NCBI GenBank assembly: GCA_003133345.1
Contig: PKXB01000130.1
Location: 5,895 to 12,325, forward strand
Source of the DNA: Hyphomicrobiales bacterium
Lineage (GTDB): Bacteria; Pseudomonadota; Alphaproteobacteria; Rhizobiales; Xanthobacteraceae
Direction: 5' to 3'
DNA length: 6,431 nt
Of the stretch, positions 1 through 5,474 are shown piece by piece. A program made the translations under genes and the position numbers. Numbering within the stretch: the first letter of the stretch is position 1; the number at the start of each line of letters is the position of its first letter. The notes below the pieces were generated by a model, which did not search any database, was not told where the DNA came from, and worked only from the letters and a program-made list of their open reading frames with translations.

Positions 1-674
1 TCGATCTTGGTCAGCATGCCGCCGCGCGCCAGCGCCGAGCCGGAGGCGCCCGCCATCGCTTCGATCTCCGGCGTGATGCGCGCGACCACGGGCACCCGCG
101 TGGCGCCGCCCGAAGCCGGCGGCTTGTCGTACAGCCCGTCGACGTCCGACAGCAGCACCAGCAGATCGGCGCTCATCATGGTGGCGACGCGCGCGGCCAG
201 CCGGTCGTTGTCGCCGTAGCGGATCTCACTCGTCGCCACCGTGTCGTTCTCGTTGATCACCGGCACGGACCGCCATTCCAGCAGCTTGGCGATGGTGGAG
301 CGCGCGTTGAGATAGCGGCGGCGCTCTTCGGTGTCGCCGAGCGTGACCAGCACCTGGCCGGCGGTGAGCGCGTGCGCGCTTAAAGATTCCGACCACGCGC
401 GCGCCAGCGCGATCTGCCCTACGGCAGCGGCGGCCTGGCTGTCCTCGAGCTTGAGCGCGCCTGCGGGCAGCTTGAGCACGGCGCGGCCGAGCGCGATGGC
501 TCCCGACGACACCACGATGACGTCGCATTTCTTCTTGTGCAAGGCGGCGATGTCGGCCGCGAGCGAGGCCAGCCAGTCGCGCTTGAGCGAGCCGGCGGCG
601 GCGTCCACCAGCAGCGACGAGCCGACCTTCACGACGATGCGGCGGAAGGAGGAGAGGGTAGGCGTTTTGAGCAT
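1..674 (-). CDS. proB: Glutamate 5-kinase, N-terminal part (C-terminus outside window)
   Basis: Cytoplasmic enzyme that phosphorylates L-glutamate with ATP to gamma-glutamyl phosphate, the first step of proline biosynthesis. The 224 residues visible are the amino-acid kinase domain: KVGSS near residue 16 (ATP phosphate binding), [10 protein letters not shown] at 54-63, the glutamate-binding NENDTVA at 141-147, GDNDRLAA at 154-161, [10 protein letters not shown] at 174-183 and RGGMLTK at 217-223, all in ProB order and spacing. Full-length ProB is about 370 residues, so the end of the kinase domain and the usual PUA domain lie beyond base 1. The ATG at 672-674 is the best start because the next upstream ATG in the leader meets a stop after seven codons. 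No strong ribosome binding site is visible. GC is high (46 of 60 bases in 541-600), unlike the genes to the right. In related genomes obgE normally lies upstream of proB; here it does not. Identification is secure. Confidence 0.95.
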   Translation of the reverse strand, partial: MLKTPTLSSFRRIVVKVGSSLLVDAAAGSLKRDWLASLAADIAALHKKKCDVIVVSSGAIALGRAVLKLPAGALKLEDSQAAAAVGQIALARAWSESLSAHALTAGQVLVTLGDTEERRRYLNARSTIAKLLEWRSVPVINENDTVATSEIRYGDNDRLAARVATMMSADLLVLLSDVDGLYDKPPASGGATRVPVVARITPEIEAMAGASGSALARGGMLTKI

Positions 675-675
675 G

Positions 676-725
676 GGACCGGCGGTGTTAGTGGCGGGCG
701 TTGTGTAGCATGGAGATGCCGGTCC
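676..725. repeat. Inverted repeat in the proB leader
   Basis: GGACCGGC at 676-683 is matched by GCCGGTCC at 718-725, a perfect 8-bp inverted repeat around a 34-base interior. One arm ends one base before the proB start codon, so in a proB transcript the structure would cover the ribosome-binding region. A smaller GTTAG-G-CTAAC dyad follows at 731-741. Whether the pair controls proB translation or is chance in GC-rich DNA cannot be told from the sequence. Confidence 0.45.
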
Positions 726-790
726 GTCATGTTAGGCTAACGTGCTGGTCAAGAGCCGCAGCAAAATTATAGACGTGCGAGCCCCATAAG

Positions 791-1555
791 ATGGCGAGTT
801 ACTTCTCGGCAGAGAACATTGCGAAACTTCACAAGGGTCACAATGAGGTTCAAAAACAGTTCGCGGATCTGCGCCAGCGTTACATTGTCCGAAAGTACAA
901 AAGCGATCGGGCCAAGGAATATGCTCTGCATGGCTTTGGTCGAAGGCTTGGTACGCTCGTTCGGGCCATCGATCAGGTGTACGAAATTTTGCCGCCCGAG
1001 CGAGAGGATATTCCCGAGCGCGATGAGGTCGTAGACGCAACGATTGCCATTCAATCGTTCGTCCTCAACACGTTCGGATGTCTCGATAACCTGGCCTGGA
1101 TTTGGGTGTACGAGAAGGACGTGAAGGGAAAAGATGGCAACGCGCTCGATCCGAAACGAGTCGGCCTTGGCAACAAGGATGTCCGTAGATCATTCAGCAA
1201 CGAGTTTCGCGCCTATCTAGAAAGTCGCCAGAAGTGGTTTGAAAATTTAAAGGACTTTCGAGACTCGCTCGCTCACAGAATCCCACTTTACATCCCTCCG
1301 TTCATCGTAACGCCGGAAACGGTGGATGAATATAATAAGCTGGAACAAGCATCGGGCGAGGCAATGCTTCGCGCGGATATTAACGAGTACGACCGGCTCC
1401 AAGCAGAGCAGAAGAGGCTCGGCAAGTTTCGCCCTTGGATGACCCACTCGCAGTTCGAGAAAGCACCCTCAGTAGTCTTTCACTCGCAGCTTGTGGCCGA
1501 CTACGTCACCGTCGATGAGTTCGGCCGCACCATGCTGGAAGAACTCGACCGCTGA
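791..1555 (+). CDS. Hypothetical protein with HEPN-like RX4H motif
   Basis: I do not recognise a named family. The 254-residue product has no signal peptide or membrane segment and appears soluble and largely helical. The most telling stretch is residues 153-170, where FRDSLAHRIPLYIPPF contains R157-x4-H162, the Rx4-6H arrangement of HEPN-superfamily proteins (many are RNases or nucleotide-modifying toxins and abortive-infection factors). A hydrophobic helix around 86-106 ending in CLDNLAWIW resembles the packing helix that precedes the motif in some HEPN-like families. This is motif-level evidence only. Start: ATG at 791; the upstream ribosome binding site is weak. GC is clearly lower than in proB (28 of 60 bases in 841-900, 30 of 60 in 1321-1380 against 46 of 60 in proB), which suggests horizontal acquisition. 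It stands alone on its strand, convergent with the HTH gene at 1763-2329, with no obvious antitoxin beside it. Confidence 0.8.
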   Translation: MASYFSAENIAKLHKGHNEVQKQFADLRQRYIVRKYKSDRAKEYALHGFGRRLGTLVRAIDQVYEILPPEREDIPERDEVVDATIAIQSFVLNTFGCLDNLAWIWVYEKDVKGKDGNALDPKRVGLGNKDVRRSFSNEFRAYLESRQKWFENLKDFRDSLAHRIPLYIPPFIVTPETVDEYNKLEQASGEAMLRADINEYDRLQAEQKRLGKFRPWMTHSQFEKAPSVVFHSQLVADYVTVDEFGRTMLEELDR

Positions 1556-1563
1556 CGGGGCCG

Positions 1564-1584
1564 CCCTCCCCTTGCAGGGGAGGG
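1564..1584. repeat. Short GC palindrome after the HEPN-like gene
   Basis: CCCTCCCC at 1564-1571 and GGGGAGGG at 1577-1584 form a perfect 8-bp stem with a TTGCA loop, 8 bases past the stop of the upstream gene. There is no T-tract on either strand, so it is not a textbook intrinsic terminator, although it lies between convergent genes where a bidirectional one would fit. Similar CCCTCCCC/GGGGAGGG hairpins are common between genes in Bradyrhizobium-type genomes, as I recall them; copy number here was not checked. Confidence 0.6.
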
Positions 1585-1623
1585 ATGGAGTGTGTGGCTT
1601 GTCAGTGCCTCGCTCATCGGGAT

Positions 1624-1657
1624 CACCGGGTCACGGCGCTAACGCGCCTGCCCGGTG
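1624..1657. repeat. Two-part imperfect palindrome, REP-like
   Basis: Outer arms CACCGGG (1624-1630) and CCCGGTG (1651-1657) pair perfectly. Inner arms GGCGC (1635-1639) and GCGCC (1644-1648) pair around a TAAC loop, leaving a small asymmetric internal loop of 4 against 2 bases. No reading frame of quality crosses it. The form matches dispersed intergenic palindromes of high-GC alphaproteobacteria. Confidence 0.55.
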
Positions 1658-1687
1658 GTGACAGCGGAAAGGTGTCAAAGACATGGG

Positions 1688-1708
1688 TGGCCGGAGCACG
1701 CCCAGCCA
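1688..1708. repeat. Imperfect palindrome, REP-like
   Basis: TGGCCGG (1688-1694) pairs with CCCAGCCA (1702-1708 used) with one C-A mismatch. It looks like a worn copy of the TGGCCGGG...CCCGGCCA intergenic element frequent in this group. It is the third palindrome within 150 bases of the convergent intergenic region 1556-1762. Confidence 0.4.
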
Positions 1709-1762
1709 TAACAAGTCATTACCCGCGCTTCGCATGGAGCGGAGGAACGTTAGGTATGTTAT

Positions 1763-2329
1763 TTAAGTGTCCTCATTGTCCAGGTTTGCTTCACGCAAGA
1801 TATTCTCGATTTCAAGGTGATTGTACACGACGCCGCCTCGCATCATCGAATATTGGTTTCGCTCGCTAGGCCGAATGTTATTGAACTGCCTAAGCACCTC
1901 CATTTCGGGGCCTTCAGTGATCATTCTGTCAACAGAGGTTTCTGGCCGTTTCCGATGAAGTGAAACGTGGTCGGACTTCTTCATGGCTGACTCCAGCTTG
2001 GGCTCTACTTTTTCCTCCGGCGCGATGGTCACCGCGCCGTCCGGAAAGCGCGCGGCGATTTCGAGCGTGCCGCCGAGCGCCTCGACGTAGCGGCGCAGGT
2101 TGCTCACATACATGTCGCTGCGGCGTTCGAGCTTGGCAACCGCTGGCTGGCCGACCGCGAGCCTCGAAGCCAGCTCCTGCTGCGAGACGGTGCGCGCCTT
2201 GCGCAGTTCGTGCAGCGTCAAAGCCGTGTTCAATGCCGCCGCTTTGTCGTCGATCCGCGCCTTGCGCGCGGGCGGCAGGCGTTTGGTCAGTTTGCTGAAA
2301 GACTGGTGTCCGGCCATAGGCCATAACAT
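1763..2329 (-). CDS. XRE-family HTH protein, HigA-like antitoxin core with C-terminal extension
   Basis: Predicted DNA-binding regulator, 188 residues. Residues about 38-90 (LHELRKARTVSQQELASRL, then QPAVAKLERR, then YVSNLRRYVEALGGTLEI) are a Cro/C1-type helix-turn-helix followed by the short strand segment (ARFPDGAV) typical of HigA-like antitoxins, which usually end near residue 105. Here the frame continues for about 80 charged residues (VEPKLESAMKK to NLDNEDT) that I do not recognise. The extension is AT-richer than the core (27 of 60 GC in 1801-1860 and 32 of 60 in 1861-1920, against 41 of 60 in 2161-2220), suggesting a fused or re-formed tail. No RelE/HigB toxin precedes it on the minus strand; the neighbour is the divergent Fic gene. 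Start: ATG 2327-2329 has a weak GGAA about 5 bases upstream; ATG 2315-2317 (MAGHQ) is an equally possible start. A perfect palindrome at 2333-2350 lies directly upstream and may be its own operator. Confidence 0.82.
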   Translation of the reverse strand: MLWPMAGHQSFSKLTKRLPPARKARIDDKAAALNTALTLHELRKARTVSQQELASRLAVGQPAVAKLERRSDMYVSNLRRYVEALGGTLEIAARFPDGAVTIAPEEKVEPKLESAMKKSDHVSLHRKRPETSVDRMITEGPEMEVLRQFNNIRPSERNQYSMMRGGVVYNHLEIENILREANLDNEDT

Positions 2330-2332
2330 AGA

Positions 2333-2350
2333 TATTCCATCGATGGAATA
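2333..2350. promoter_or_regulatory. Perfect 18-bp palindrome, candidate operator of the HTH gene
   Basis: TATTCCATCGATGGAATA reads identically on both strands. It ends 3 bases from the upstream ATG of the minus-strand HTH gene. A weak TTGTCG (-35-like) lies just beyond it on the minus strand (2357-2352), which would place the palindrome inside the promoter spacer. XRE-type antitoxins normally bind a palindrome over their own promoter, so autoregulation is the likely role; that is inference from position and symmetry. Confidence 0.65.
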
Positions 2351-2365
2351 ACGACAAGACCTGGA

Positions 2366-2465
2366 TGCGGAGATTACGGCACTTATTCACCGCATAAAAT
2401 GCGGAGAATACTATTGCCAATGCGGAGAATAACAGGCATAATCTCCGCAAAGGATGCGGAGAATG
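2366..2465. promoter_or_regulatory. Operator array: six copies of TGCGGAGAATA in two modules 55 bp apart
   Basis: Direct copies begin at 2366 (TGCGGAGATTA), 2400 (TGCGGAGAATA), 2421 (TGCGGAGAATA) and 2455 (TGCGGAGAATG). Inverted copies occupy 2384-2394 (TATTCACCGCA) and 2439-2449 (TAATCTCCGCA). The order direct, inverted, direct repeats with the same internal spacing and a period of exactly 55 bases. In each module the inverted and second direct copy form a 27-bp dyad with a 5-base centre (2384-2410 and 2439-2465). The second dyad covers the expected transcription start, the Shine-Dalgarno sequence and the fic start codon. The binder is unknown; candidates are the winged helix of the Fic protein itself or the divergent HTH protein. 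Confidence 0.75.
2414..2442 (+). promoter_or_regulatory. Sigma70-type promoter of the Fic gene
   Basis: TTGCCA (2414-2419, 5 of 6 to consensus) is followed by a 17-base spacer and CATAAT (2437-2442, 5 of 6). Transcription would start near 2449, giving a leader of about 14 bases that includes AAAGGA, so translation from 2463 fits and translation from 2454 fits poorly. One 11-bp repeat unit lies inside the spacer and another overlaps the -10 box, an arrangement expected of tight repression. Confidence 0.65.
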
Positions 2466-3584
2466 TCAAAATACATCCATAATCTGCCCGATTGGCCCAA
2501 ATTCAGGTGGGATCAGCGCGACATCGCCAAGCAGCTGGCGGCGGTCCGCCACCGTCAGGGGCGGCTGATCGGCCGCATGCAGGCGCTCGGCTTTCCGCTG
2601 CGCGCGGAGGCCGTGCTCACGACGCTGACGGAGGACGTGCTCAAGTCGAGCGAGATCGAAGGCGAAATCCTCGATCGCGATCAGGTTCGATCGTCGATCG
2701 CCCGACGCCTTGGCATGGACGCGGGCGCTTTGCCCCCCGCCGATCGCCATGTTGAAGGCGTGGTCGAGATGATGCTCAACGCCACCCAGAAATTTAAAGA
2801 GCCACTAACCGCCGATCGATTGTCAGGCTGGCATGCGTCGCTATTTCCGACCGGACGTAGCGGCATGCACAAAATCATTGTCGGCGCGTGGCGCGACGAT
2901 AAATCGGGGCCAATGCAAGTTGTCTCCGGCGCTATTGGCCATGAGAAGGTGCACTACGAAGCGCCCGCGGCCGGAAAGCTGCCCGCCGAAATGAAAGCGT
3001 TCCTCGATTGGTTTAACGGGCAAGATAATACCGACCCGGTCATCAAGGCTGCGCTGGCGCATCTTTGGTTCGTCACCATCCATCCATTTGATGACGGCAA
3101 TGGCCGCATCGCGCGCGCCGTCGCGGATATGTCGCTCGCTCGATCGGAAGACAGCCCGCAACGTTTTTACAGCATGTCCGCGCAAATCCGTCTGGAGCGG
3201 AAGGCCTATTACGACATTCTGGAAGCGACGCAGAAAAGCAATCTCGATATCACGCCATGGCTGGAGTGGTTCTTGGGCTGTCTTGATCGCGCCTTTGACG
3301 GCGCAGAGAAGATTCTGGCGGCGGTCTTTCAGAAGGCCGAGTTCTGGAAGAAGCATGGTTCCGTGCCGCTCAACGAGCGTCAGCGCGATATGGTGAACCG
3401 CTTGCTCGACGGATTCGAGGGCAACCTCACGTCGTCGAAATGGGCGGCCATCGAGAAGTGTTCGCCCGACACAGCTCTGCGCGACATCAGCGAACTCGTC
3501 GAGCACAATATTCTGAAGAAGGACGAAGGGGGCGGGCGCAGCACCAGTTATTCGCTGGTCGATGGAGCGGATAACAAGGGCTGA
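2463..3584 (+). CDS. Class II Fic family protein (DUF4172-like N-terminus, C-terminal winged helix)
   Basis: Fic enzymes transfer AMP (or another nucleotide) from a triphosphate to protein hydroxyl groups. The catalytic motif HPFDDGNGRIAR is intact at residues 207-218 (numbered from 2463) with catalytic H207. Residues 62-67, SSEIEG, fit the inhibitory (S/T)xxxE(G/N) helix N-terminal to the Fic core, defining class II, self-inhibited Fic proteins; E66 would block productive ATP binding. The N-terminus (YIHNLPDWPKFRWD) matches the DUF4172-type domain often fused to such Fic cores. Residues about 303-366 (LNERQRDMVNRLLDGF through SSKWAAIEK to GGGRSTSYSL) look like a winged helix. At 373 residues the length is normal for this architecture. 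Start: ATG 2463 has AAAGGA 8 bases upstream; ATG 2454 is in frame but lacks room for a ribosome binding site. The upstream operator array suggests autoregulation. Targets are unknown, and it could act as a toxin, a regulator or a stress modifier. Confidence 0.93.
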   Translation: MSKYIHNLPDWPKFRWDQRDIAKQLAAVRHRQGRLIGRMQALGFPLRAEAVLTTLTEDVLKSSEIEGEILDRDQVRSSIARRLGMDAGALPPADRHVEGVVEMMLNATQKFKEPLTADRLSGWHASLFPTGRSGMHKIIVGAWRDDKSGPMQVVSGAIGHEKVHYEAPAAGKLPAEMKAFLDWFNGQDNTDPVIKAALAHLWFVTIHPFDDGNGRIARAVADMSLARSEDSPQRFYSMSAQIRLERKAYYDILEATQKSNLDITPWLEWFLGCLDRAFDGAEKILAAVFQKAEFWKKHGSVPLNERQRDMVNRLLDGFEGNLTSSKWAAIEKCSPDTALRDISELVEHNILKKDEGGGRSTSYSLVDGADNKG

Positions 3585-3664
3585 AAATGCCGCCCAACCC
3601 TTGTGTTTCCGACCGTTGTTGGCGAGGCTTCGGGGTGGATTGAGCGGCGGCGGGAGCAATGCGA

Positions 3665-4729
3665 ATGCAGCCTCAGAATCTTCGAGCCATGACCAGGGCA
3701 TCGCTGCTCCCCGTCGTTGCGATAACGCTGGCGGCCGGGATTTTTGTTGCCGACACGATTGCAGATTTGGAAATTGCGGTTCCGGCCTTTTATACCGTGG
3801 TCGTTCTGCTGGCGGTCCGCTTTTGCAAAAAGCGTGGCGTCATTCTTGTCGGCGTAGGCTGTTGCGCATTGACGCTGCTGAGCGATCTTTTGACGGCGGC
3901 CAGCGGCTCGACGGGAATCGGCTTCATCAATACGACGATCAGTCTGCTGGCGATCGCCACCACGACCTACCTTGCGGTCAAGATCGAATCGGAAAAAGCG
4001 GCGGCCTATGAGGCGCGCTCGCAACTCGCGCACGTTGGGCGCGTGACCACGCTCGGAGAGTTGACCGCCTCGATCGCGCACGAAGTCAATCAGCCGCTCG
4101 CCGCGGCGGTGATCAACGGCAATGCCTGCATGCGCTGGCTGGCGGCCGAACCGCCCAATCTCGACGAGGCCAGACAAGCCGCCGTCCGTCTTGTCAAAGA
4201 CGCCAACCGCGCCAGCGAGATCATCGCGCAGGTGCGCGCCCTCACCAAGAGCTCGCCGCCGAAAAAAGACTGGCTGCAAATTAACGACATCATCCTGGCG
4301 ACCGTCACGCTGATCGAGAGCGAGATTCTACAAAATCAGGTTTCGCTGCGAACCGAGCTCGCCGACGACGTGCCGCTGGTGCAGGGCGACCGGGTCCAAT
4401 TGCAGCAAGTCATCCTCAATCTCATCCTCAACGCGCTCGAGGCCATGCACCGAACTTCCGCGGGGCCGCGCGAGCTCATCATCAGTTCGGCAAAAAACGA
4501 TGCGAAGGGCGTGCGCATCGCCGTCCAGGACTCAGGGACAGGCCTGGCGCCGGACAATCTCGACCGTCTGTTCAGCGCCTTCTATACGACCAAGCCCGAC
4601 GGCATGGGCATGGGCCTTGCGATCAGCCGCTCGATCGTCGAGGCTCACGGCGGACGCATCTGGGCGACACCGAATGCGCCGCGCGGCGCGGTCTTTCAAT
4701 TCATCTTACCGATGGGCATGGAACCGTGA
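3665..4729 (+). CDS. Membrane sensor histidine kinase (HPK4 / NtrB-DctB-like)
   Basis: Autophosphorylating sensor of a two-component system. The first 105 residues hold about four hydrophobic segments (roughly 13-33, 39-53, 58-78 and 85-105) with almost no periplasmic loops, so the sensor is membrane-embedded; there is no PAS domain as in FixL. A short coiled linker leads to the H-box SIAHEVNQPLAA with phospho-accepting H139. The catalytic ATPase domain has the N-box NLILNALEAM (Mg-binding N256), G1 DSGTGLA (from D289), F-box LFSAFYTTKPDG and G2 GMGMGLAIS, all intact. The SIAHEVNQP signature places it in the NtrB/FixL/DctB group. Start: GGGAG at 3652-3656 sits 8 bases before ATG 3665; ATG 3659 is in frame but only 2 bases from it. 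The stop overlaps the start of the next gene, so kinase and regulator are co-translated and almost certainly cognate. The signal is unknown. It lies 80 bases after the Fic gene on the same strand. Confidence 0.92.
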   Translation: MQPQNLRAMTRASLLPVVAITLAAGIFVADTIADLEIAVPAFYTVVVLLAVRFCKKRGVILVGVGCCALTLLSDLLTAASGSTGIGFINTTISLLAIATTTYLAVKIESEKAAAYEARSQLAHVGRVTTLGELTASIAHEVNQPLAAAVINGNACMRWLAAEPPNLDEARQAAVRLVKDANRASEIIAQVRALTKSSPPKKDWLQINDIILATVTLIESEILQNQVSLRTELADDVPLVQGDRVQLQQVILNLILNALEAMHRTSAGPRELIISSAKNDAKGVRIAVQDSGTGLAPDNLDRLFSAFYTTKPDGMGMGLAISRSIVEAHGGRIWATPNAPRGAVFQFILPMGMEP

Positions 4730-5352
4730 GTGAGTACAAGCCTGTTGTGTTCGTCATCGACGACAGTCCCTCGGTCAGGGATGCGCTCGACAGCCTTATT
4801 CGCTCCGTCCACCTGAACGTGCAGTCATTCGGCTCGATCGAAGAATTTCTGCAATTCATACGGCCGGACGCGCCCGGCTGCATCGTGCTCGATGTCCGGT
4901 TGCCGGGTTTAAGCGGGCTCGATTTCCAACGCGAAATGGCAAAATCGAACATCGATCTTCCGATCATCTTCATCACCGGCCACGGCGACGTTCCGATGTC
5001 GGTGCGCGCCATCAAAGCCGGCGCCATCGAATTTCTGACCAAGCCGTTTCGCGATCAGGATTTGCTCGATGCCATTTATCTCGGCATTGAACGTGACCGT
5101 TCCCGGCGCCAGGCGTCAGCTATTGTCGCAGTGTTGCGGGGTCATTTTGCTTCACTCACGGCGCGCGAGCGGCAGGTCATGCTGCAAGTCGCCAGCGGCC
5201 GGCCGAACAAACAAATTGCCGCCGAGCTCAAGCTCAGCGAGGTCACCGTGAAGGTGCATCGCCGTCACGTCATGCGAAAGATGAAAGCCAAGTCATTGGC
5301 CGATTTGGTCCGCATGGCCGACAAGCTTTCGGACAGTGCCGAAACGGCGTAG
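4726..5352 (+). CDS. FixJ/NarL-type response regulator (receiver + LuxR HTH)
   Basis: Transcription factor activated by phosphorylation, presumably from the upstream kinase. The receiver domain covers about 6-120: acidic pocket D12-D13, phospho-acceptor D56 in VLDVRLPGLSG, T84 in FITGHGD and K106 in TKPF. A linker leads to a LuxR-type helix-turn-helix at about 141-200 (LTARERQVM, SGRPNKQIA, LSEVTVKVHRRHVMRKM). Length (208) and layout match FixJ, NodW and NwsB, but the regulon cannot be read from the sequence. The GTG start at 4726 shares GTGA with the kinase stop, giving a 4-base overlap typical of translational coupling; no ATG alternative exists near the amino end of the receiver. The last 30 codons are duplicated in decayed form after the next gene. 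Confidence 0.93.
   Translation: MSEYKPVVFVIDDSPSVRDALDSLIRSVHLNVQSFGSIEEFLQFIRPDAPGCIVLDVRLPGLSGLDFQREMAKSNIDLPIIFITGHGDVPMSVRAIKAGAIEFLTKPFRDQDLLDAIYLGIERDRSRRQASAIVAVLRGHFASLTARERQVMLQVASGRPNKQIAAELKLSEVTVKVHRRHVMRKMKAKSLADLVRMADKLSDSAETA
5260..5289 (+). repeat. 30-nt exact direct repeat, copy 1 (inside the FixJ-like gene)
   Basis: The 30 bases encoding RRHVMRKMKA of the LuxR-type domain recur without mismatch at 5901-5930, 641 bases downstream. Similarity continues past the stop codon of this gene at a lower level, so the match is common descent and not chance. Confidence 0.9.
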
Positions 5353-5424
5353 CCGATCGGTACTATAGTGCAATCGCCACTGCGGTTTGTTTGCCTTATC
5401 CATTTTTCGCCGGCTTAGTTCAAA

Positions 5425-5448
5425 GCGCAGCCCTTTGTTCCGCTGCGC
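5425..5448. other. Intergenic hairpin before the single-receiver gene
   Basis: GCGCAGC (5425-5431) and GCTGCGC (5442-5448) form a perfect 7-bp GC-rich stem with a 10-base loop, 26 bases before the start codon of the receiver gene. There is no following T-tract, so it is a weak terminator candidate; it could instead be an RNA-processing or stability element that sets the ratio of the two regulators. Confidence 0.45.
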
Positions 5449-5474
5449 AGGCCAATCGGTTGGAAGCCGCTGCC

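Noticed and set aside
766..771. TATAAT on the minus strand as a proB -10 box
   Set aside because: No -35-like hexamer occurs at 15-19 bases; a hexamer alone is weak evidence.
1585..1869. A 94-codon plus-strand frame over the convergent intergenic region
   Set aside because: It runs through all but the first palindromic element and into the antisense of the HTH gene tail, has no ribosome binding site and encodes no recognisable domain.
1929..2450. A 173-codon minus-strand frame across the divergent promoter as a missing toxin
   Set aside because: It overlaps the HTH gene in another frame, runs through both operator regions and shows no RelE/HigB-like sequence.
2366..2465. CRISPR-like array reading of the TGCGGAGAATA repeats
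   Set aside because: Units are 11 bp, occur in both orientations, and are spaced by 5-10 bases, so they are operator sites and not a CRISPR array; no cas gene is present.
3562..4011. A 149-codon frame overlapping the Fic end and kinase start
   Set aside because: It is out of frame with both strong genes, Gly/Arg-rich and without motif; a shadow frame of GC-rich DNA.
5391..5474. TTG start extending the single-receiver protein by 28 residues
   Set aside because: The extension is not receiver-like, crosses the hairpin at 5425-5448, and ATG 5475 has a well-placed GGAAG.
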